The notes: a model not told the origin generated them from the letters alone. 64,000 bases of DNA from Streptomyces sp. XY006 (GCF_002237655.1 NZ_NOKT01000024.1:1-64000), one strand, 5' to 3'. Positions 31,156 through 39,550 are shown, counted from the first letter of the stretch. Numbers and translations are program-made.

Positions 31156-32535
31156 TCACTCCTGGACTTGTACCGGGCCGGTGCTGAGCGGGAGTTCGGC
31201 GGCGGCGCCGCGGGCGGGCCGGTCGAGGCCGAGGTTGCCGCGCAGGGTGGTGCTCTCGTACTCGGTGCGGAACAGGCCCCGGCGCTGCAGTTCGGGCACC
31301 ACGAGGTCGACGAAGTCGTCCAGTCCCTGCGGCAGCACCGGCGGCATGACGTTGAAGCCGTCGGCCGCCTCGCCGGTGAACCACTCCTCCATGAGGTCGG
31401 CGACGTCCTCCGGGGTGCCGATGACGATGCGGTGCCCGCGGCCGCCGGTCAGGGACCGGTACAGCTCCTTGATCGTCAGTCCCTCGCGGCGCGCCTTGTC
31501 GTAGACGAGCTGTTGCCGGCTGGTGCTGCCCTGGGTGGGCGGCAGTTCGGGCAGCGGCCCGTCCAGCGGGCAGCCCGAGATGTCGACGTCGCCGAGGAGC
31601 TGGGTGAGCAGTCCCAATCCGACGACGGGGTCCACCAGTTCCTGGAGCACGGCGTACTTGTCCTCGGCCTCCGCGCGGGTGCGGCCGACCACCGGGAAGA
31701 GGCCGGGCATCACCTTCATCTGCCCCGGGTCGCGCCCGTAGGCGGCGGCCTGCCGCTTCATGCCGCGGTAGAACGTGCGGGCCTCGTCCAGGGTCTGGGC
31801 GGCGGTGAAGACCACCTCGGCCCAGCGGGCGGCGAAGTCCTGGCCGTCCGCCGAGGCGCCCGCCTGGATGAGGACGGGGTAACCCTGGGGCGGGCGGGCC
31901 ACGTTGAGCGGCCCGCGCACCGAGAAGTGCTCGCCCTTGTGGTCCAGGACGTGCATCCCGTCGGGCTCGAAGTAGCGCCCGGCCTCCTTGTCGTAGCCGA
32001 ACGCGTCGTCGTCCCAGCTGTCCCAGAGGCCGGTGACGACCTCCATGAACTCCCGGGCGCGCTGGTAGCGCGCGGTGTGGTCGGGCTGGGAGTCGCGGTT
32101 GAAGTTGCGCGCCTCGGCGTCCGTCACCGAGGTGACGATGTTCCAGGCCGCCCGGCCCGCGCTGAGATGGTCGATCGAGGCGAACTTGCGCGCGATGTGG
32201 AACGGTTCGTTGTACGTCGTCGACGCCGTCGCCGCGAGGCCGATGTGCGTGGTGTGCACGGCGAGGGCGGACAGCAGCGTCAGCGGGTCGAACTGGAGGA
32301 AGCGGCCCCAGCGGCTCAGCTCGTCGGCGTCGCGGTAGGGGGTGCGGATGCCCACTCCGTCGGCGACGAAGAACATGTCGAATCTGCCGCGCTCGGCGGT
32401 GTGCAGCAGCTCCCGGTAGTGGGCGAAGTCCAGGCCGCCGTCCGCACGGGCCGTGGGGTGCCGCCAGGAGGCCACGTGGTAACCGGGGGTCAGCAGGAAG
32501 GCTCCCAGACGGAGCGTACGGCGTGTCACGCCCAT
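31156..32535 (-). CDS. FMN-dependent monooxygenase, NtaA/SnaA/DszA family (copy 2)
   Basis: A 459-residue luciferase-like monooxygenase, first gene of operon C. It is a clear paralogue of copy 1 (3948-5303): runs such as REFMEVVTGLWDSW, RGPLNVARPPQG, GQDFAARWAEVVFT and DGPLPELP are shared. The two differ at substrate-loop positions, for example YDKEAGRYFEPDGMHVLDHKG here. ATG 32535 is chosen; the open frame upstream continues through the divergent promoter region and is rejected. No flavin reductase lies beside it, so it probably uses the one at 3439-3951. A C-terminal extension of about 15 residues (LPLSTGPVQVQE) is absent in copy 1. Function: a reduced-FMN-dependent oxidation, substrate unknown. 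Confidence 0.9.
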   Translation of the reverse strand: MGVTRRTLRLGAFLLTPGYHVASWRHPTARADGGLDFAHYRELLHTAERGRFDMFFVADGVGIRTPYRDADELSRWGRFLQFDPLTLLSALAVHTTHIGLAATASTTYNEPFHIARKFASIDHLSAGRAAWNIVTSVTDAEARNFNRDSQPDHTARYQRAREFMEVVTGLWDSWDDDAFGYDKEAGRYFEPDGMHVLDHKGEHFSVRGPLNVARPPQGYPVLIQAGASADGQDFAARWAEVVFTAAQTLDEARTFYRGMKRQAAAYGRDPGQMKVMPGLFPVVGRTRAEAEDKYAVLQELVDPVVGLGLLTQLLGDVDISGCPLDGPLPELPPTQGSTSRQQLVYDKARREGLTIKELYRSLTGGRGHRIVIGTPEDVADLMEEWFTGEAADGFNVMPPVLPQGLDDFVDLVVPELQRRGLFRTEYESTTLRGNLGLDRPARGAAAELPLSTGPVQVQE

Positions 32536-32581
32536 GACAGATCTCCGTGTCCTTGCAGGCGGGTTCTCGGGACCGACACGG

Positions 32582-32619
32582 ACATTAGATGAGCGCCCGG
32601 GGGCCGGACACCGTTCTGC
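32582..32619 (-). promoter_or_regulatory. candidate leftward promoter of operon C
   Basis: On the minus strand TAATGT (32587-32582) is a possible -10 hexamer 47 bases before the monooxygenase start. The 8-mer GCAGAACG (32619-32612) lies 24 bases upstream of it. The same 8-mer is the core of the longer boxes upstream of operon A and unit D. In this divergent region it occurs twice in opposite orientation (here and at 32674-32681), as expected if one regulator serves both directions. The half-site lacks the ATTTTTC extension, so the call is tentative. Confidence 0.35.
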
Positions 32620-32671
32620 GTGCACTGTGGCTTTACCTCGGAAAACTCCTTCTGCTTCTTTTGACCACCGC

Positions 32672-32746
32672 GAGCAGAACGATTTTTCCGGTCTAAAACG
32701 AGGTATTCGCCGGCACCGGCCGGATTCCGCCCCACACTTCTAGCCT
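32672..32746 (+). promoter_or_regulatory. candidate promoter of unit D with shared upstream box
   Basis: GAGCAGAACGATTTTTC (32672-32688) matches the box of operon A (14398-14381, minus strand), differing only by one missing C. TAGCCT at 32741-32746 lies 51 bases further on, against 60 for operon A, a difference close to one helical turn. The box ends about 110 bases before the ATP-grasp start. The AT-rich stretch is conspicuous in a region over 70% GC. No -35 element is evident. Confidence 0.5.
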
Positions 32747-32797
32747 TGGTGCCGCACGCGGCCCGACGCGTGCTTTCACAAGCCCTGGGAGGTGCTG

Positions 32798-34048
32798 GTG
32801 ACGGCAGGAGCGGAACGGAACGTTCTGGCCTTTGTGGACAGCGACTACGCGGACACCCCGTACGACAAGTGGGCCGCCGACCTGGGCGTACGCCCGCACC
32901 TGCTGGTCTCCGAGGCCAGATTCCCGCAGTACCGGCACATCCCGGGTGCGGTGCCGGTGGCCGGCTACCACCGGGGCGGCGACGCGGAGCGGGCCGCTCT
33001 CGACCTCGCCGCGCGGGTGCCGCCGGCCGCCGTACTCGCCCGGATGGAGGGCGATCTGCTGCGCGCGGCGCGACTGCGGGAACTGCTCGGCGTACCGGGT
33101 CAGGATTTCGCCGGCGCCCTCGCGTTCCGCGACAAGGTCCGTATGAAGACCCTGGTGCGCCGCGGCGGACTGGAAGTCCCGGAATTCGCTCCGATACGCG
33201 TCGCGTTCGACCTCTTCCACTTCATCCGCGAGCACGATTATCCGGTGGTGGTGAAACCGGCCTTCGGTTCCGGTTCCACCGGCACCCAGGTGCTGCGCGG
33301 CCCCGCGGACCTGACCCGGCTGCTCGCCGCGGGCCTGCCGGAGCACGCCCAGGTGGAGCGGTTCGTCGAGGGGCCCATGTACGTGGTGGACGGGCTGGTC
33401 GTGGCGGGCACACCGGCGGCCGCCTTCGCCTCGCGCTACCTCAACGACTGCCTGTCCTTCCGCGAGGGCACCTACCTGGGCTCGGCGCAGCTCACCCGGG
33501 ACCATCCGCTGACGGACCGGCTCATCGACTACGCGCGCCGCGTCCTCGCCGCACTGCCCACCCCCGAGTGCACCACCTTCCACCTGGAGGTCTTCCACAC
33601 GCCCGACGACCGTCTGGTGCTGTGCGAGATCGGCAGCCGCACCGGGGGCGCGCTGACCGCCCCCGCCATCCGCGCCGCCTCCGGCTTCGACCTCGACCGG
33701 CAGTGGTTCAACGCCCAGGTCGCCCCCGAGGGGCCGGCCGGGACCGGGGTGCACGGTGTCGCGCCGGGACACGGCGCGGGCTGGGTCGTCTTCTATCCCG
33801 AACGGGCCACGCTCGCGGCCCTGCCCGCGGACCCCCCGCCCTTCGTGGCGGAGGAACGCCTGCGGGGTACGGTGGGCTCGGCGTACCGAGGTGGTCAGAA
33901 GTCCGGTGTGTACGTGGCGGGTTACGTCCTGACCGGGGCCGACGACGACGAGGTCGAGCGCCGGGCACGGGAGCTCGCCCGGTGGTACGCCGCGGGGGTG
34001 CGGTGGACCGGGCAGCACGACGAGGAGGATCACGCGCCCCTCGACTGA
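32798..34048 (+). CDS. ATP-grasp ligase 4
   Basis: A 416-residue ATP-grasp protein and the first gene of the rightward unit D. The N-terminal domain includes AFVDSDYADTPYDKW and a PGAVPVAGYHRGG stretch. ATP-binding residues lie in YPVVVKPAFGSGSTGTQVLRG, and the metal-site Glu/Arg in RLVLCEIGSRTGGALTAP. It resembles ligase 2: both have the LRAARLRxLLGxPGQDFA pattern before the grasp domain. GTG 32798 has GGGAGG five bases upstream; an alternative GTG two codons earlier (32792) overlaps that site. It probably catalyses an amide bond in product assembly. Separation from the other ligases but use of the same upstream box suggests it is part of the same pathway. Confidence 0.87.
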   Translation: MTAGAERNVLAFVDSDYADTPYDKWAADLGVRPHLLVSEARFPQYRHIPGAVPVAGYHRGGDAERAALDLAARVPPAAVLARMEGDLLRAARLRELLGVPGQDFAGALAFRDKVRMKTLVRRGGLEVPEFAPIRVAFDLFHFIREHDYPVVVKPAFGSGSTGTQVLRGPADLTRLLAAGLPEHAQVERFVEGPMYVVDGLVVAGTPAAAFASRYLNDCLSFREGTYLGSAQLTRDHPLTDRLIDYARRVLAALPTPECTTFHLEVFHTPDDRLVLCEIGSRTGGALTAPAIRAASGFDLDRQWFNAQVAPEGPAGTGVHGVAPGHGAGWVVFYPERATLAALPADPPPFVAEERLRGTVGSAYRGGQKSGVYVAGYVLTGADDDEVERRARELARWYAAGVRWTGQHDEEDHAPLD

Positions 34049-34082
34049 CAGCGGATCGGACCAGCGGGGAGCCAGGAGCGCA

Positions 34083-35087
34083 ATGCGGTACATCATCATC
34101 GGGTCGGGAGCGGTCGGCGGTTCGATCGGGGGGCGGCTGCACGAGGGCGGCCGGTCCGTTGTCCTGGTCGCCCGCGGCGCGCAGGTCGGGGCGCTGCGCG
34201 AGCGGGGGCTGCGGCTCACCGTCCCCACCGGCACCCTCACCCTCGACGTGCCCGTCGCGGCCGGGCCCGAGGACGTCGAACTGCGCGAGGACGACGTCCT
34301 CGTCCTCGCGGTCAAGACCCAGGACAGCGTGGCCGCCCTGGACGCCTGGGCCGCGCGGCCGGTGGCGGGCGGCGGCACGGCGGGCGAGCGCCTGCCCGTG
34401 GTGTGCGCGCAGAACGGCGTGGAGAACGAGCGCCTGGCCCTGCGCCGCTTCCGCGAGGTGTACGGCGTCTGCGTCGTCCTGCCGAGCAGTCACCTGACCC
34501 CGGGTGAGGTCGTGGCGCCCTGCGGCCCGTACACCGGCGCCCTGGTCCTCGGCCGCTACGGGACGGGGCCGGACGACACGGCCCGGCGGATCGCCGACGA
34601 CCTGGAGAAGTCCTGCTTCCTGGCGCCGGTGGTGACGGACGTCATGCGCTGGAAGTACGGCAAGCTCCTGGGCAACCTCGCCAACGCCGTCGAGGCCGTC
34701 TGCGGCTCCGCCTCGGACGCCGCAGCCCGGGACCTGACCGCCCGGGCGAAGGCCGAGGGCACCGCCGTCCTGGACGCCGCGGGCATCGCCTACGCGAGCG
34801 GAGCGGAGATCACCGAACTGCGCAGCGGCACGGTCGACGTGCAGCCGCTCCCCGGTGAGCCCACGCGCAGCTCGACCTGGCAGAGCCTGGCGCGGGGCGC
34901 GGGTTCGATCGAGACGGACTACCTCAACGGGGAGATCGTGCTGCTGGGCCGCGAACACGGCGTCCCGACCCCGGTGAACGCGGCCCTGCAGGCCGCCGCC
35001 CGGGAGATCGCACAGCGGGGCACGGAGCCGGGCACCCTGAGCGCCGAAGCCCTGACCCGCCGCATCACCGAGAGCACCCCCGCCTGA
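34083..35087 (+). CDS. PanE-like ketopantoate reductase family enzyme
   Basis: A 334-residue NADP-dependent reductase of the ApbA/PanE family. The dinucleotide-binding fingerprint YIIIGSGAVGGSIGGRLHEGG begins at residue 3. The AQNGVENE motif follows, and the catalytic Lys lies in MRWKYGKLLGNLANAVEA. PanE reduces ketopantoate to pantoate. It is 34 bases downstream of ligase 4 in the same direction and is the right-hand end of the cluster. Together with the PanB-like gene it may reduce a hydroxymethylated 2-oxoacid to its 2-hydroxyacid (inference). A housekeeping PanE role cannot be excluded, but the gene context favours specialised metabolism. The late FSxL-type helix common in PanE is replaced by TRSSTWQSLARGAGSIETDYLNGEI, which retains the Ser and Glu of the family. 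Confidence 0.88.
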   Translation: MRYIIIGSGAVGGSIGGRLHEGGRSVVLVARGAQVGALRERGLRLTVPTGTLTLDVPVAAGPEDVELREDDVLVLAVKTQDSVAALDAWAARPVAGGGTAGERLPVVCAQNGVENERLALRRFREVYGVCVVLPSSHLTPGEVVAPCGPYTGALVLGRYGTGPDDTARRIADDLEKSCFLAPVVTDVMRWKYGKLLGNLANAVEAVCGSASDAAARDLTARAKAEGTAVLDAAGIAYASGAEITELRSGTVDVQPLPGEPTRSSTWQSLARGAGSIETDYLNGEIVLLGREHGVPTPVNAALQAAAREIAQRGTEPGTLSAEALTRRITESTPA

Positions 35088-35177
35088 GCAACGTCCCGGG
35101 CCGCCGGGGGAAGGCGAACGAACCGCGCCCCCGGGCCCGCCCCGGGCGGCCTCGACGCCCCCGCGACCCCGCGAAGG

Positions 35178-35207
35178 GAAGCGGGCGGAAGCGGACGGAA
35201 GCGGATC
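35178..35207. repeat. short 10-bp tandem repeat
   Basis: Three consecutive units GAAGCGGGCG, GAAGCGGACG and GAAGCGGATC lie between the PanE-like gene and the CAT tRNA gene. The purine-rich tract has no evident function. The rest of the 158-bp gap (35088-35245) contains GC-rich inverted segments around 35093-35150 that may form the terminator of unit D. Confidence 0.6.
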
Positions 35208-35245
35208 AAAACCGATGGAAACGGTTCTGCGCGGGGAGCGCGCAG

Positions 35246-35319
35246 TGGGGCGGGTGGGACTCGAACCCACGGCCGACGGATTATGAGTCCGCTGCTCTAA
35301 CCGGCTGAGCTACCGCCCC
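35246..35319 (-). tRNA. tRNA with CAT anticodon (Met elongator or Ile2)
   Basis: A 74-base cloverleaf on the minus strand. The acceptor stem GGGGCGG pairs with CCGCCCC and the discriminator base is A. The D-arm reads AGCTCAGCCGG, the T-arm GTGGGTTCGAGTCCCAC, and the anticodon loop CTCATAA. CCA is not encoded. A CAU anticodon with this loop fits elongator tRNA-Met or the lysidine-modified tRNA-Ile2, and I cannot separate them by eye; it is not an initiator, since the acceptor ends pair. Its 3' end faces the biosynthetic cluster. Confidence 0.88.
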
Positions 35320-35463
35320 ATAGCGGCGTGTCGCGTACATGTGTGCGCGCCGTCTGCCGCAGCATAGCCGCTCATACGATCTCCTGCTTCGGATGGTCGG
35401 CTCGGCCACGGCGTTCGTGACCTTGATGACTCCGCCCCGGGCCGGACGGTTCCACCGGACATG

Positions 35464-35486
35464 AAAAAGGACCCCTGAGGGGTCCT
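35464..35486 (-). terminator. intrinsic terminator of the tRNA-Asn pair
   Basis: Perfect 8-bp arms AGGACCCC (35468-35475) and GGGGTCCT (35479-35486) enclose a 3-base loop. On the minus strand they are followed by a run of Ts (plus-strand AAAAA at 35464-35468). It lies 11 bases after the 3' end of the downstream tRNA-Asn. This is a textbook rho-independent terminator and ends the tRNA-Asn transcript before the CAT tRNA. Confidence 0.9.
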
Positions 35487-35497
35487 CGTTCATCGTG

Positions 35498-35570
35498 CTC
35501 CCCCGACTGGACTCGAACCAGTAACCTGCCGGTTAACAGCCGGCTGCTCTGCCAATTGAGCTACGGAGGA
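35498..35570 (-). tRNA. tRNA-Asn (GTT), copy 1
   Basis: A 73-base cloverleaf on the minus strand with anticodon GTT in the loop CTGTTAA. The acceptor arms TCCTCCG and CGGGGGA pair with one T-G wobble, and the discriminator base is G, as in tRNA-Asn. CCA is not encoded. It is five bases downstream of a nearly identical copy. Confidence 0.95.
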
Positions 35571-35575
35571 CCGAG

Positions 35576-35648
35576 CTCCCCGGACTGGACTCGAACCAGT
35601 AACCTGCCGGTTAACAGCCGGCTGCTCTGCCAATTGAGCTACCGAGGA
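35576..35648 (-). tRNA. tRNA-Asn (GTT), copy 2
   Basis: A 73-base cloverleaf on the minus strand with anticodon GTT. It differs from copy 1 mainly in the acceptor stem (TCCTCGG with CCGGGGA), while the D, anticodon and T arms are the same. The two genes are in tandem with a five-base spacer and share the terminator at 35464-35486. Confidence 0.95.
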
Positions 35649-35806
35649 AGGTCTCGTTGCATCGAACGTACCTACCTGGGTATTCGCCAGGGGGCGCGCG
35701 CTCGCTGCGACACATACATTAGCGCAAGCAGGGGGGTGCTCCGCCAATCGGTACTCCCCGGCGCCGACGCCGCACCGGAGACTCACGCAAGAGAAGGGTG
35801 GCAGCC

Positions 35807-36112
35807 ATGCGTTACCGGCTCACGTTCGTCGCCGGAGTCGTCCTGGGTTACGTGCTGGGCACGAGGGCCGGACGCGAGCGCTACGAACAGCTCAAGAACT
35901 CCGCCCGCCAGTTCGCGCAGAACCCCGCCGTCCGCAACACCGCGGAGACGGCGGCCCAGCAGGGGCGCGAGTTCGCGGGCAAGGCGTACCACGTGGTCAG
36001 CGACAAGGTCGGCGACCGCGTCCCGGACTCGGTCGCCGACCGCGTCCGCCACCTCAAGGAGCGCGCCACCCACAACGGCGGCCAGGACGACTGGGGCACG
36101 AGCAACACCTGA
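35807..36112 (+). CDS. small YtxH-like membrane-anchored protein
   Basis: A 101-residue protein with one N-terminal hydrophobic helix (LTFVAGVVLGYVLGTRAGRE) followed by a helical, charged and amphipathic segment. This is the layout of YtxH-domain general stress proteins. The GxxLGYVLGTRAGRERYEQ pattern is widespread in actinobacteria. ATG 35807 has AGAAGGG eight bases upstream; the in-frame GTG at 35798 overlaps that site and is rejected. The C-terminus is hydrophilic with Asn, Gly and Asp. Function is not known beyond membrane association; it is a conserved chromosomal gene rather than part of the cluster. Confidence 0.82.
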   Translation: MRYRLTFVAGVVLGYVLGTRAGRERYEQLKNSARQFAQNPAVRNTAETAAQQGREFAGKAYHVVSDKVGDRVPDSVADRVRHLKERATHNGGQDDWGTSNT

Positions 36113-36141
36113 ACGGTCTCTTCGACGCCGGTGTGGTGCCG

Positions 36142-36168
36142 CCCTCAGGGGCGCGGGGAACTGCGCGA
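36142..36168 (-). repeat. copy 1 of the GCGCAGTTCCCCGCGCC family
   Basis: The minus strand reads TCGCGCAGTTCCCCGCGCC followed by CCTGAGGG. This is one of four copies in the window (others at 41541-41571, 49369-49397 and 55638-55735), all outside genes. The 3' half folds with its flank to form a GC-rich hairpin. In Streptomyces genomes such units lie between genes and probably act as terminators. Confidence 0.75.
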
Positions 36169-36260
36169 CCAGCCACGACGAGACCCGCGGTCACCACCCG
36201 GCATGATCCCTGCGACGCCCATGGCCCAGCCCGGCGCAGCCGTACGGCAGAATTTTGGCC

Positions 36261-37706
36261 ATGGGGATAGTCGCCGGGTTGGACAGTTCACCCGATTTCA
36301 CTCGCATCGTCGTCTGTGACGCGGACACCGGAGCCGTGCTCAGGCAGGGGTATGCGCCGCATCCGGTGGAGAGCCCCGACGGCGGCCGGCCGTCCGACGT
36401 CGACCCGCAGGCCTGGCTGCTGTCCCTGGGCGAGGCCGCGGGCGGCGGGCTGCTGGAGGGCGTGCAGGCGATCGGCGTCTCGGCGCAGCAGAACGCGGTC
36501 GTGCCGCTGGACGCGCAGGGCAACACCGTGCGCCCGGCGATGGTCGGCGGCGACAAGCGCACCCAGGTCGCCGCCGCCGATCTGGTCGACGCGCTCGGCG
36601 GGCGTGAGGCGTGGGCGCAGGCCGTGGGCTGTGTCCCGCAGGCCGCGCAGCCGGTGACGAAGCTGCGCTGGCTGGCGCGGACCGAGCCGGAGAACGCGCA
36701 GCGCACGGCGATCCTGCTGCAGGCGCACGACTGGCTGGTCTGGCAGCTGCTGGGCCGGCCCGTCAGGAGGACGACCGACCGCGGCGGGGCGTCCGGGACC
36801 GGGTACTGGTCGGCGGCGACCGGCGCCTACCGGCCGGACCTGGTCGAGCTGGCGCTGGGGCACCAGGTGATGCTGCCGGAGGTGATCGGCCCGGCGGACG
36901 CGGCGGGAACCACGCCCGAGGGGCTGCTGATCTCCGTGGGCACCGGCGAGACCATGGCGGCGGCGTTCGGTCTCGGCATCGGGCTCGGGGACGCGGTCGT
37001 GTCGCTCGGGGCGTCCGGGTCCGTGATGGCCGTGCACCCCGAGGCGCTCGTCGACGGCTCGGGGATGATCACCGCGCTCGCCGACGCGACCGGCATGCAC
37101 CTGCCCGTGGTCACCACGCTGAACGCCGTACGGACGCTGCGCGGGACCGCCGAGCTGCTGGGGCTGCCCGATCTGGAGAGCCTGTCGGACCTGGCGATGA
37201 AGTCGACGCCGGGGGCGCACGGGCTGGTGCTGCTGCCGTATCTGGAGGGCGAGCGGACGCCGAACCTGCCGCACACCGCCGGGACCCTGGCGGGCCTCAG
37301 GCGGGAGTCGATGAAGGCGGAGCACCTGGCGCGGGCCGCGTTCGAGGGCATGCTGTGCGGGCTCGCGGACGCGCTGGACGTGCTGCGCGGCCGGGGTGTG
37401 GAGGTGCGGCGGGTGTTCCTGCTCGGACCGGCCGCCGAGCTGCCCGCGGTGCAGGCCGCGGCGCCGATGCTGTTCGGGACGCAGGTCGTCGTGCCGCAGC
37501 CCGCGGACTACGCGGCGATCGGCGCCGCCCGGCAGGCGGCCTGGGCGCTCGGGGTGTCGCAGGGGACGCTCGACACGCGGATGCCGCCGCTGTGGCAGGG
37601 CGCGGTCGCGCAGGTGCTGGAGCCCGGGGAGGAGCTGGCCGTGGGGCAGGCGGTGCGCCAGCAGTTCGTGTCGGTCCGGGAGCAGACGCACCCCGGGGCC
37701 TTCTGA
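36261..37706 (+). CDS. FGGY-family carbohydrate kinase (xylulokinase-like)
   Basis: A 481-residue sugar kinase of the FGGY/xylulokinase family, which phosphorylates a pentose or other polyol with ATP. The N-terminal phosphate-binding VAGLDSSPDFTRIVVCD, the SAQQNAVVPLD substrate region, the catalytic Asp in RRTTDRGGASGTGYWS, and the C-terminal adenosine-binding segment VFLLGPAAELPAVQAAAP are visible. The usual C-terminal GGGxxS signature is degenerate (LLGPAAEL), so sugar specificity is uncertain. ATG 36261 is preferred over an in-frame TTG six bases upstream. No sugar transport genes are adjacent, since the downstream ABC genes encode exporter-type half-transporters. Confidence 0.87.
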   Translation: MGIVAGLDSSPDFTRIVVCDADTGAVLRQGYAPHPVESPDGGRPSDVDPQAWLLSLGEAAGGGLLEGVQAIGVSAQQNAVVPLDAQGNTVRPAMVGGDKRTQVAAADLVDALGGREAWAQAVGCVPQAAQPVTKLRWLARTEPENAQRTAILLQAHDWLVWQLLGRPVRRTTDRGGASGTGYWSAATGAYRPDLVELALGHQVMLPEVIGPADAAGTTPEGLLISVGTGETMAAAFGLGIGLGDAVVSLGASGSVMAVHPEALVDGSGMITALADATGMHLPVVTTLNAVRTLRGTAELLGLPDLESLSDLAMKSTPGAHGLVLLPYLEGERTPNLPHTAGTLAGLRRESMKAEHLARAAFEGMLCGLADALDVLRGRGVEVRRVFLLGPAAELPAVQAAAPMLFGTQVVVPQPADYAAIGAARQAAWALGVSQGTLDTRMPPLWQGAVAQVLEPGEELAVGQAVRQQFVSVREQTHPGAF

Positions 37707-37816
37707 GGGCTTGACCGCCTGTTGGGTTAATTCGGTTGAGGTAACGCGGGTGGGGTGTCCGACGATAGGGGCCAGGGGCAACCAACCCCCCGTCGACCAC
37801 CCCCGAGAGAAGCAGC

Positions 37817-39550
37817 GTGCTCATACGACTTCTGCGGACCTACCTCAGGCCCTACAAGAGACCCATCACCCTGCTGGTGCTGCTGCAGTTCCTGCAGACC
37901 TGCGCCACCCTCTACCTGCCCACGCTGAACGCCGACATCATCGACCAGGGCGTGGTGAACGGCGACACCGGCTACATCATGGGCTACGGCGCCCTGATGA
38001 TCGGCATCTCCCTGATCCAGGTCGTGTGCAACATCGGTGCCGTCTACTACGGCGCCCGTACGGCGTCGGCGCTCGGGCGGGACGTGCGCGCGGCCGTGTT
38101 CGACCGGGTGCAGTCGTTCTCCGCGCGTGAGGTGGGTCACTTCGGCGCGCCGTCGCTGATCACGCGGACGACCAATGACGTCCAGCAGGTGCAGATGCTG
38201 GCGCTGATGACGTTCACGCTGATGGTGTCGGCCCCCATCATGTGCGTCGGCGGCATCGTGCTGGCCCTGGGCCTGGACGTGCCGCTGTCGGGCGTGCTGG
38301 TGGCGGTGGTGCCGGTGCTGGGCATCTGCGTGACGCTGATCGTGCGGCGGCTGCGGCCGCTGTTCCGGTCGATGCAGGAGCGGCTGGACACGGTGAACCG
38401 GGTGCTGCGCGAGCAGATCACCGGCAACCGTGTGATCCGGGCGTTCGTGCGCGACGAGTACGAGCAGCGGCGCTTCCGCAAGGCCAACACCGACCTCACC
38501 GACGTCGCGCTGGGCACCGGCAACCTGCTCGCGCTGATGTTCCCGATCGTCATGACGGTGGTGAACCTGTCGTCGATCGCCGTGGTGTGGTTCGGCGCGC
38601 ACCGCATCGACAGCGGCGGCATGCAGATCGGCGACCTGACCGCGTTCCTGGCCTATCTGATGCAGATCGTGATGTCCGTGATGATGGCCACCTTCATGTT
38701 CATGATGGTGCCGCGCGCGGAGGTGTGCGCCGAGCGCATCCAGGAGGTGCTGGACACCTCCTCCAGCGTGGTGCCGCCGACGGCGCCGGTGCGTGAGCTG
38801 CGCCGGCACGGGCATCTGGAGATCCGCGGGGCCGGTTTCCGCTATCCGGGTGCCGAGGAGCCGGTGCTGCGGGCCGTGGACCTGGTGGCCCGGCCGGGCG
38901 AGACGACCGCCGTCATCGGCTCGACCGGCAGCGGCAAGTCGACCCTGCTGGGGCTGGTGCCGCGGCTGTTCGACGCGACCGAGGGACAGGTCCTCGTCGA
39001 CGGGGTGGAGGTCGCGGACCTCGACCCGCGGCTGCTCGCGCGCACCGTCGGGCTGGTGCCGCAGAAGCCGTACCTGTTCGCGGGCACGGTGGCGACCAAC
39101 CTGCGCTACGGCAATCCGGACGCCACCGACGAGGAGCTGTGGCACGCGCTGGAGGTGGCGCAGGCCAAGGAGTTCGTCGAGCGGCTGGAGGGCGGGCTCG
39201 ACTCGCCCATCGCGCAGGGCGGGACCAACGTCTCCGGCGGGCAGCGGCAGCGGCTCGCGATCGCCCGGACGCTGGTGCAGCGCCCGGAGATCTACCTCTT
39301 CGACGACTCCTTCTCCGCGCTCGACTACGCCACCGACGCGGCCCTGCGGGCGGCGCTCGCGCGGGAGACCGCCGAGGCGACCGTGGTGATCGTCGCCCAG
39401 CGGGTGGCGACCATCCGCGACGCCGACCGGATCGTGGTCCTGGACGAGGGCCGGGTCGTCGGCACCGGCCGGCACCAGGAGCTGATGGCGGACAACGAGA
39501 CCTACCGGGAGATCGTGCTCTCCCAGCTCACGGAAGCGGAGGCGGCCTGA
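37817..39550 (+). CDS. ABC exporter half-transporter 1
   Basis: A 577-residue fusion of an exporter-type membrane domain (six helices, residues 1-310) and an ATPase domain. Walker A is GSTGSGKSTLL, the signature is NVSGGQRQRLAIARTL and Walker B is IYLFDDSFSALD. The usual Glu after Walker B is Ser, so this subunit probably hydrolyses ATP poorly. Such degenerate sites are typical of one half of a heterodimeric exporter. The H-loop equivalent reads VIVAQRVATI, with Gln in place of His, which supports the same conclusion. It overlaps the second half-transporter by one base (TGATG). Substrate unknown; a lipid or drug exporter is likely. Confidence 0.92.
   Translation: MLIRLLRTYLRPYKRPITLLVLLQFLQTCATLYLPTLNADIIDQGVVNGDTGYIMGYGALMIGISLIQVVCNIGAVYYGARTASALGRDVRAAVFDRVQSFSAREVGHFGAPSLITRTTNDVQQVQMLALMTFTLMVSAPIMCVGGIVLALGLDVPLSGVLVAVVPVLGICVTLIVRRLRPLFRSMQERLDTVNRVLREQITGNRVIRAFVRDEYEQRRFRKANTDLTDVALGTGNLLALMFPIVMTVVNLSSIAVVWFGAHRIDSGGMQIGDLTAFLAYLMQIVMSVMMATFMFMMVPRAEVCAERIQEVLDTSSSVVPPTAPVRELRRHGHLEIRGAGFRYPGAEEPVLRAVDLVARPGETTAVIGSTGSGKSTLLGLVPRLFDATEGQVLVDGVEVADLDPRLLARTVGLVPQKPYLFAGTVATNLRYGNPDATDEELWHALEVAQAKEFVERLEGGLDSPIAQGGTNVSGGQRQRLAIARTLVQRPEIYLFDDSFSALDYATDAALRAALARETAEATVVIVAQRVATIRDADRIVVLDEGRVVGTGRHQELMADNETYREIVLSQLTEAEAA

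Noticed and set aside
917..35087. bldA (TTA codon) control of the cluster
   Set aside because: On reading the few TAA/TTA triplets in the cluster genes I found none in frame as Leu. This was checked only by eye.
35807..36112. GTG 35798 as start of the YtxH-like gene
   Set aside because: It lies within the AGAAGGGTGG ribosome binding region of ATG 35807.
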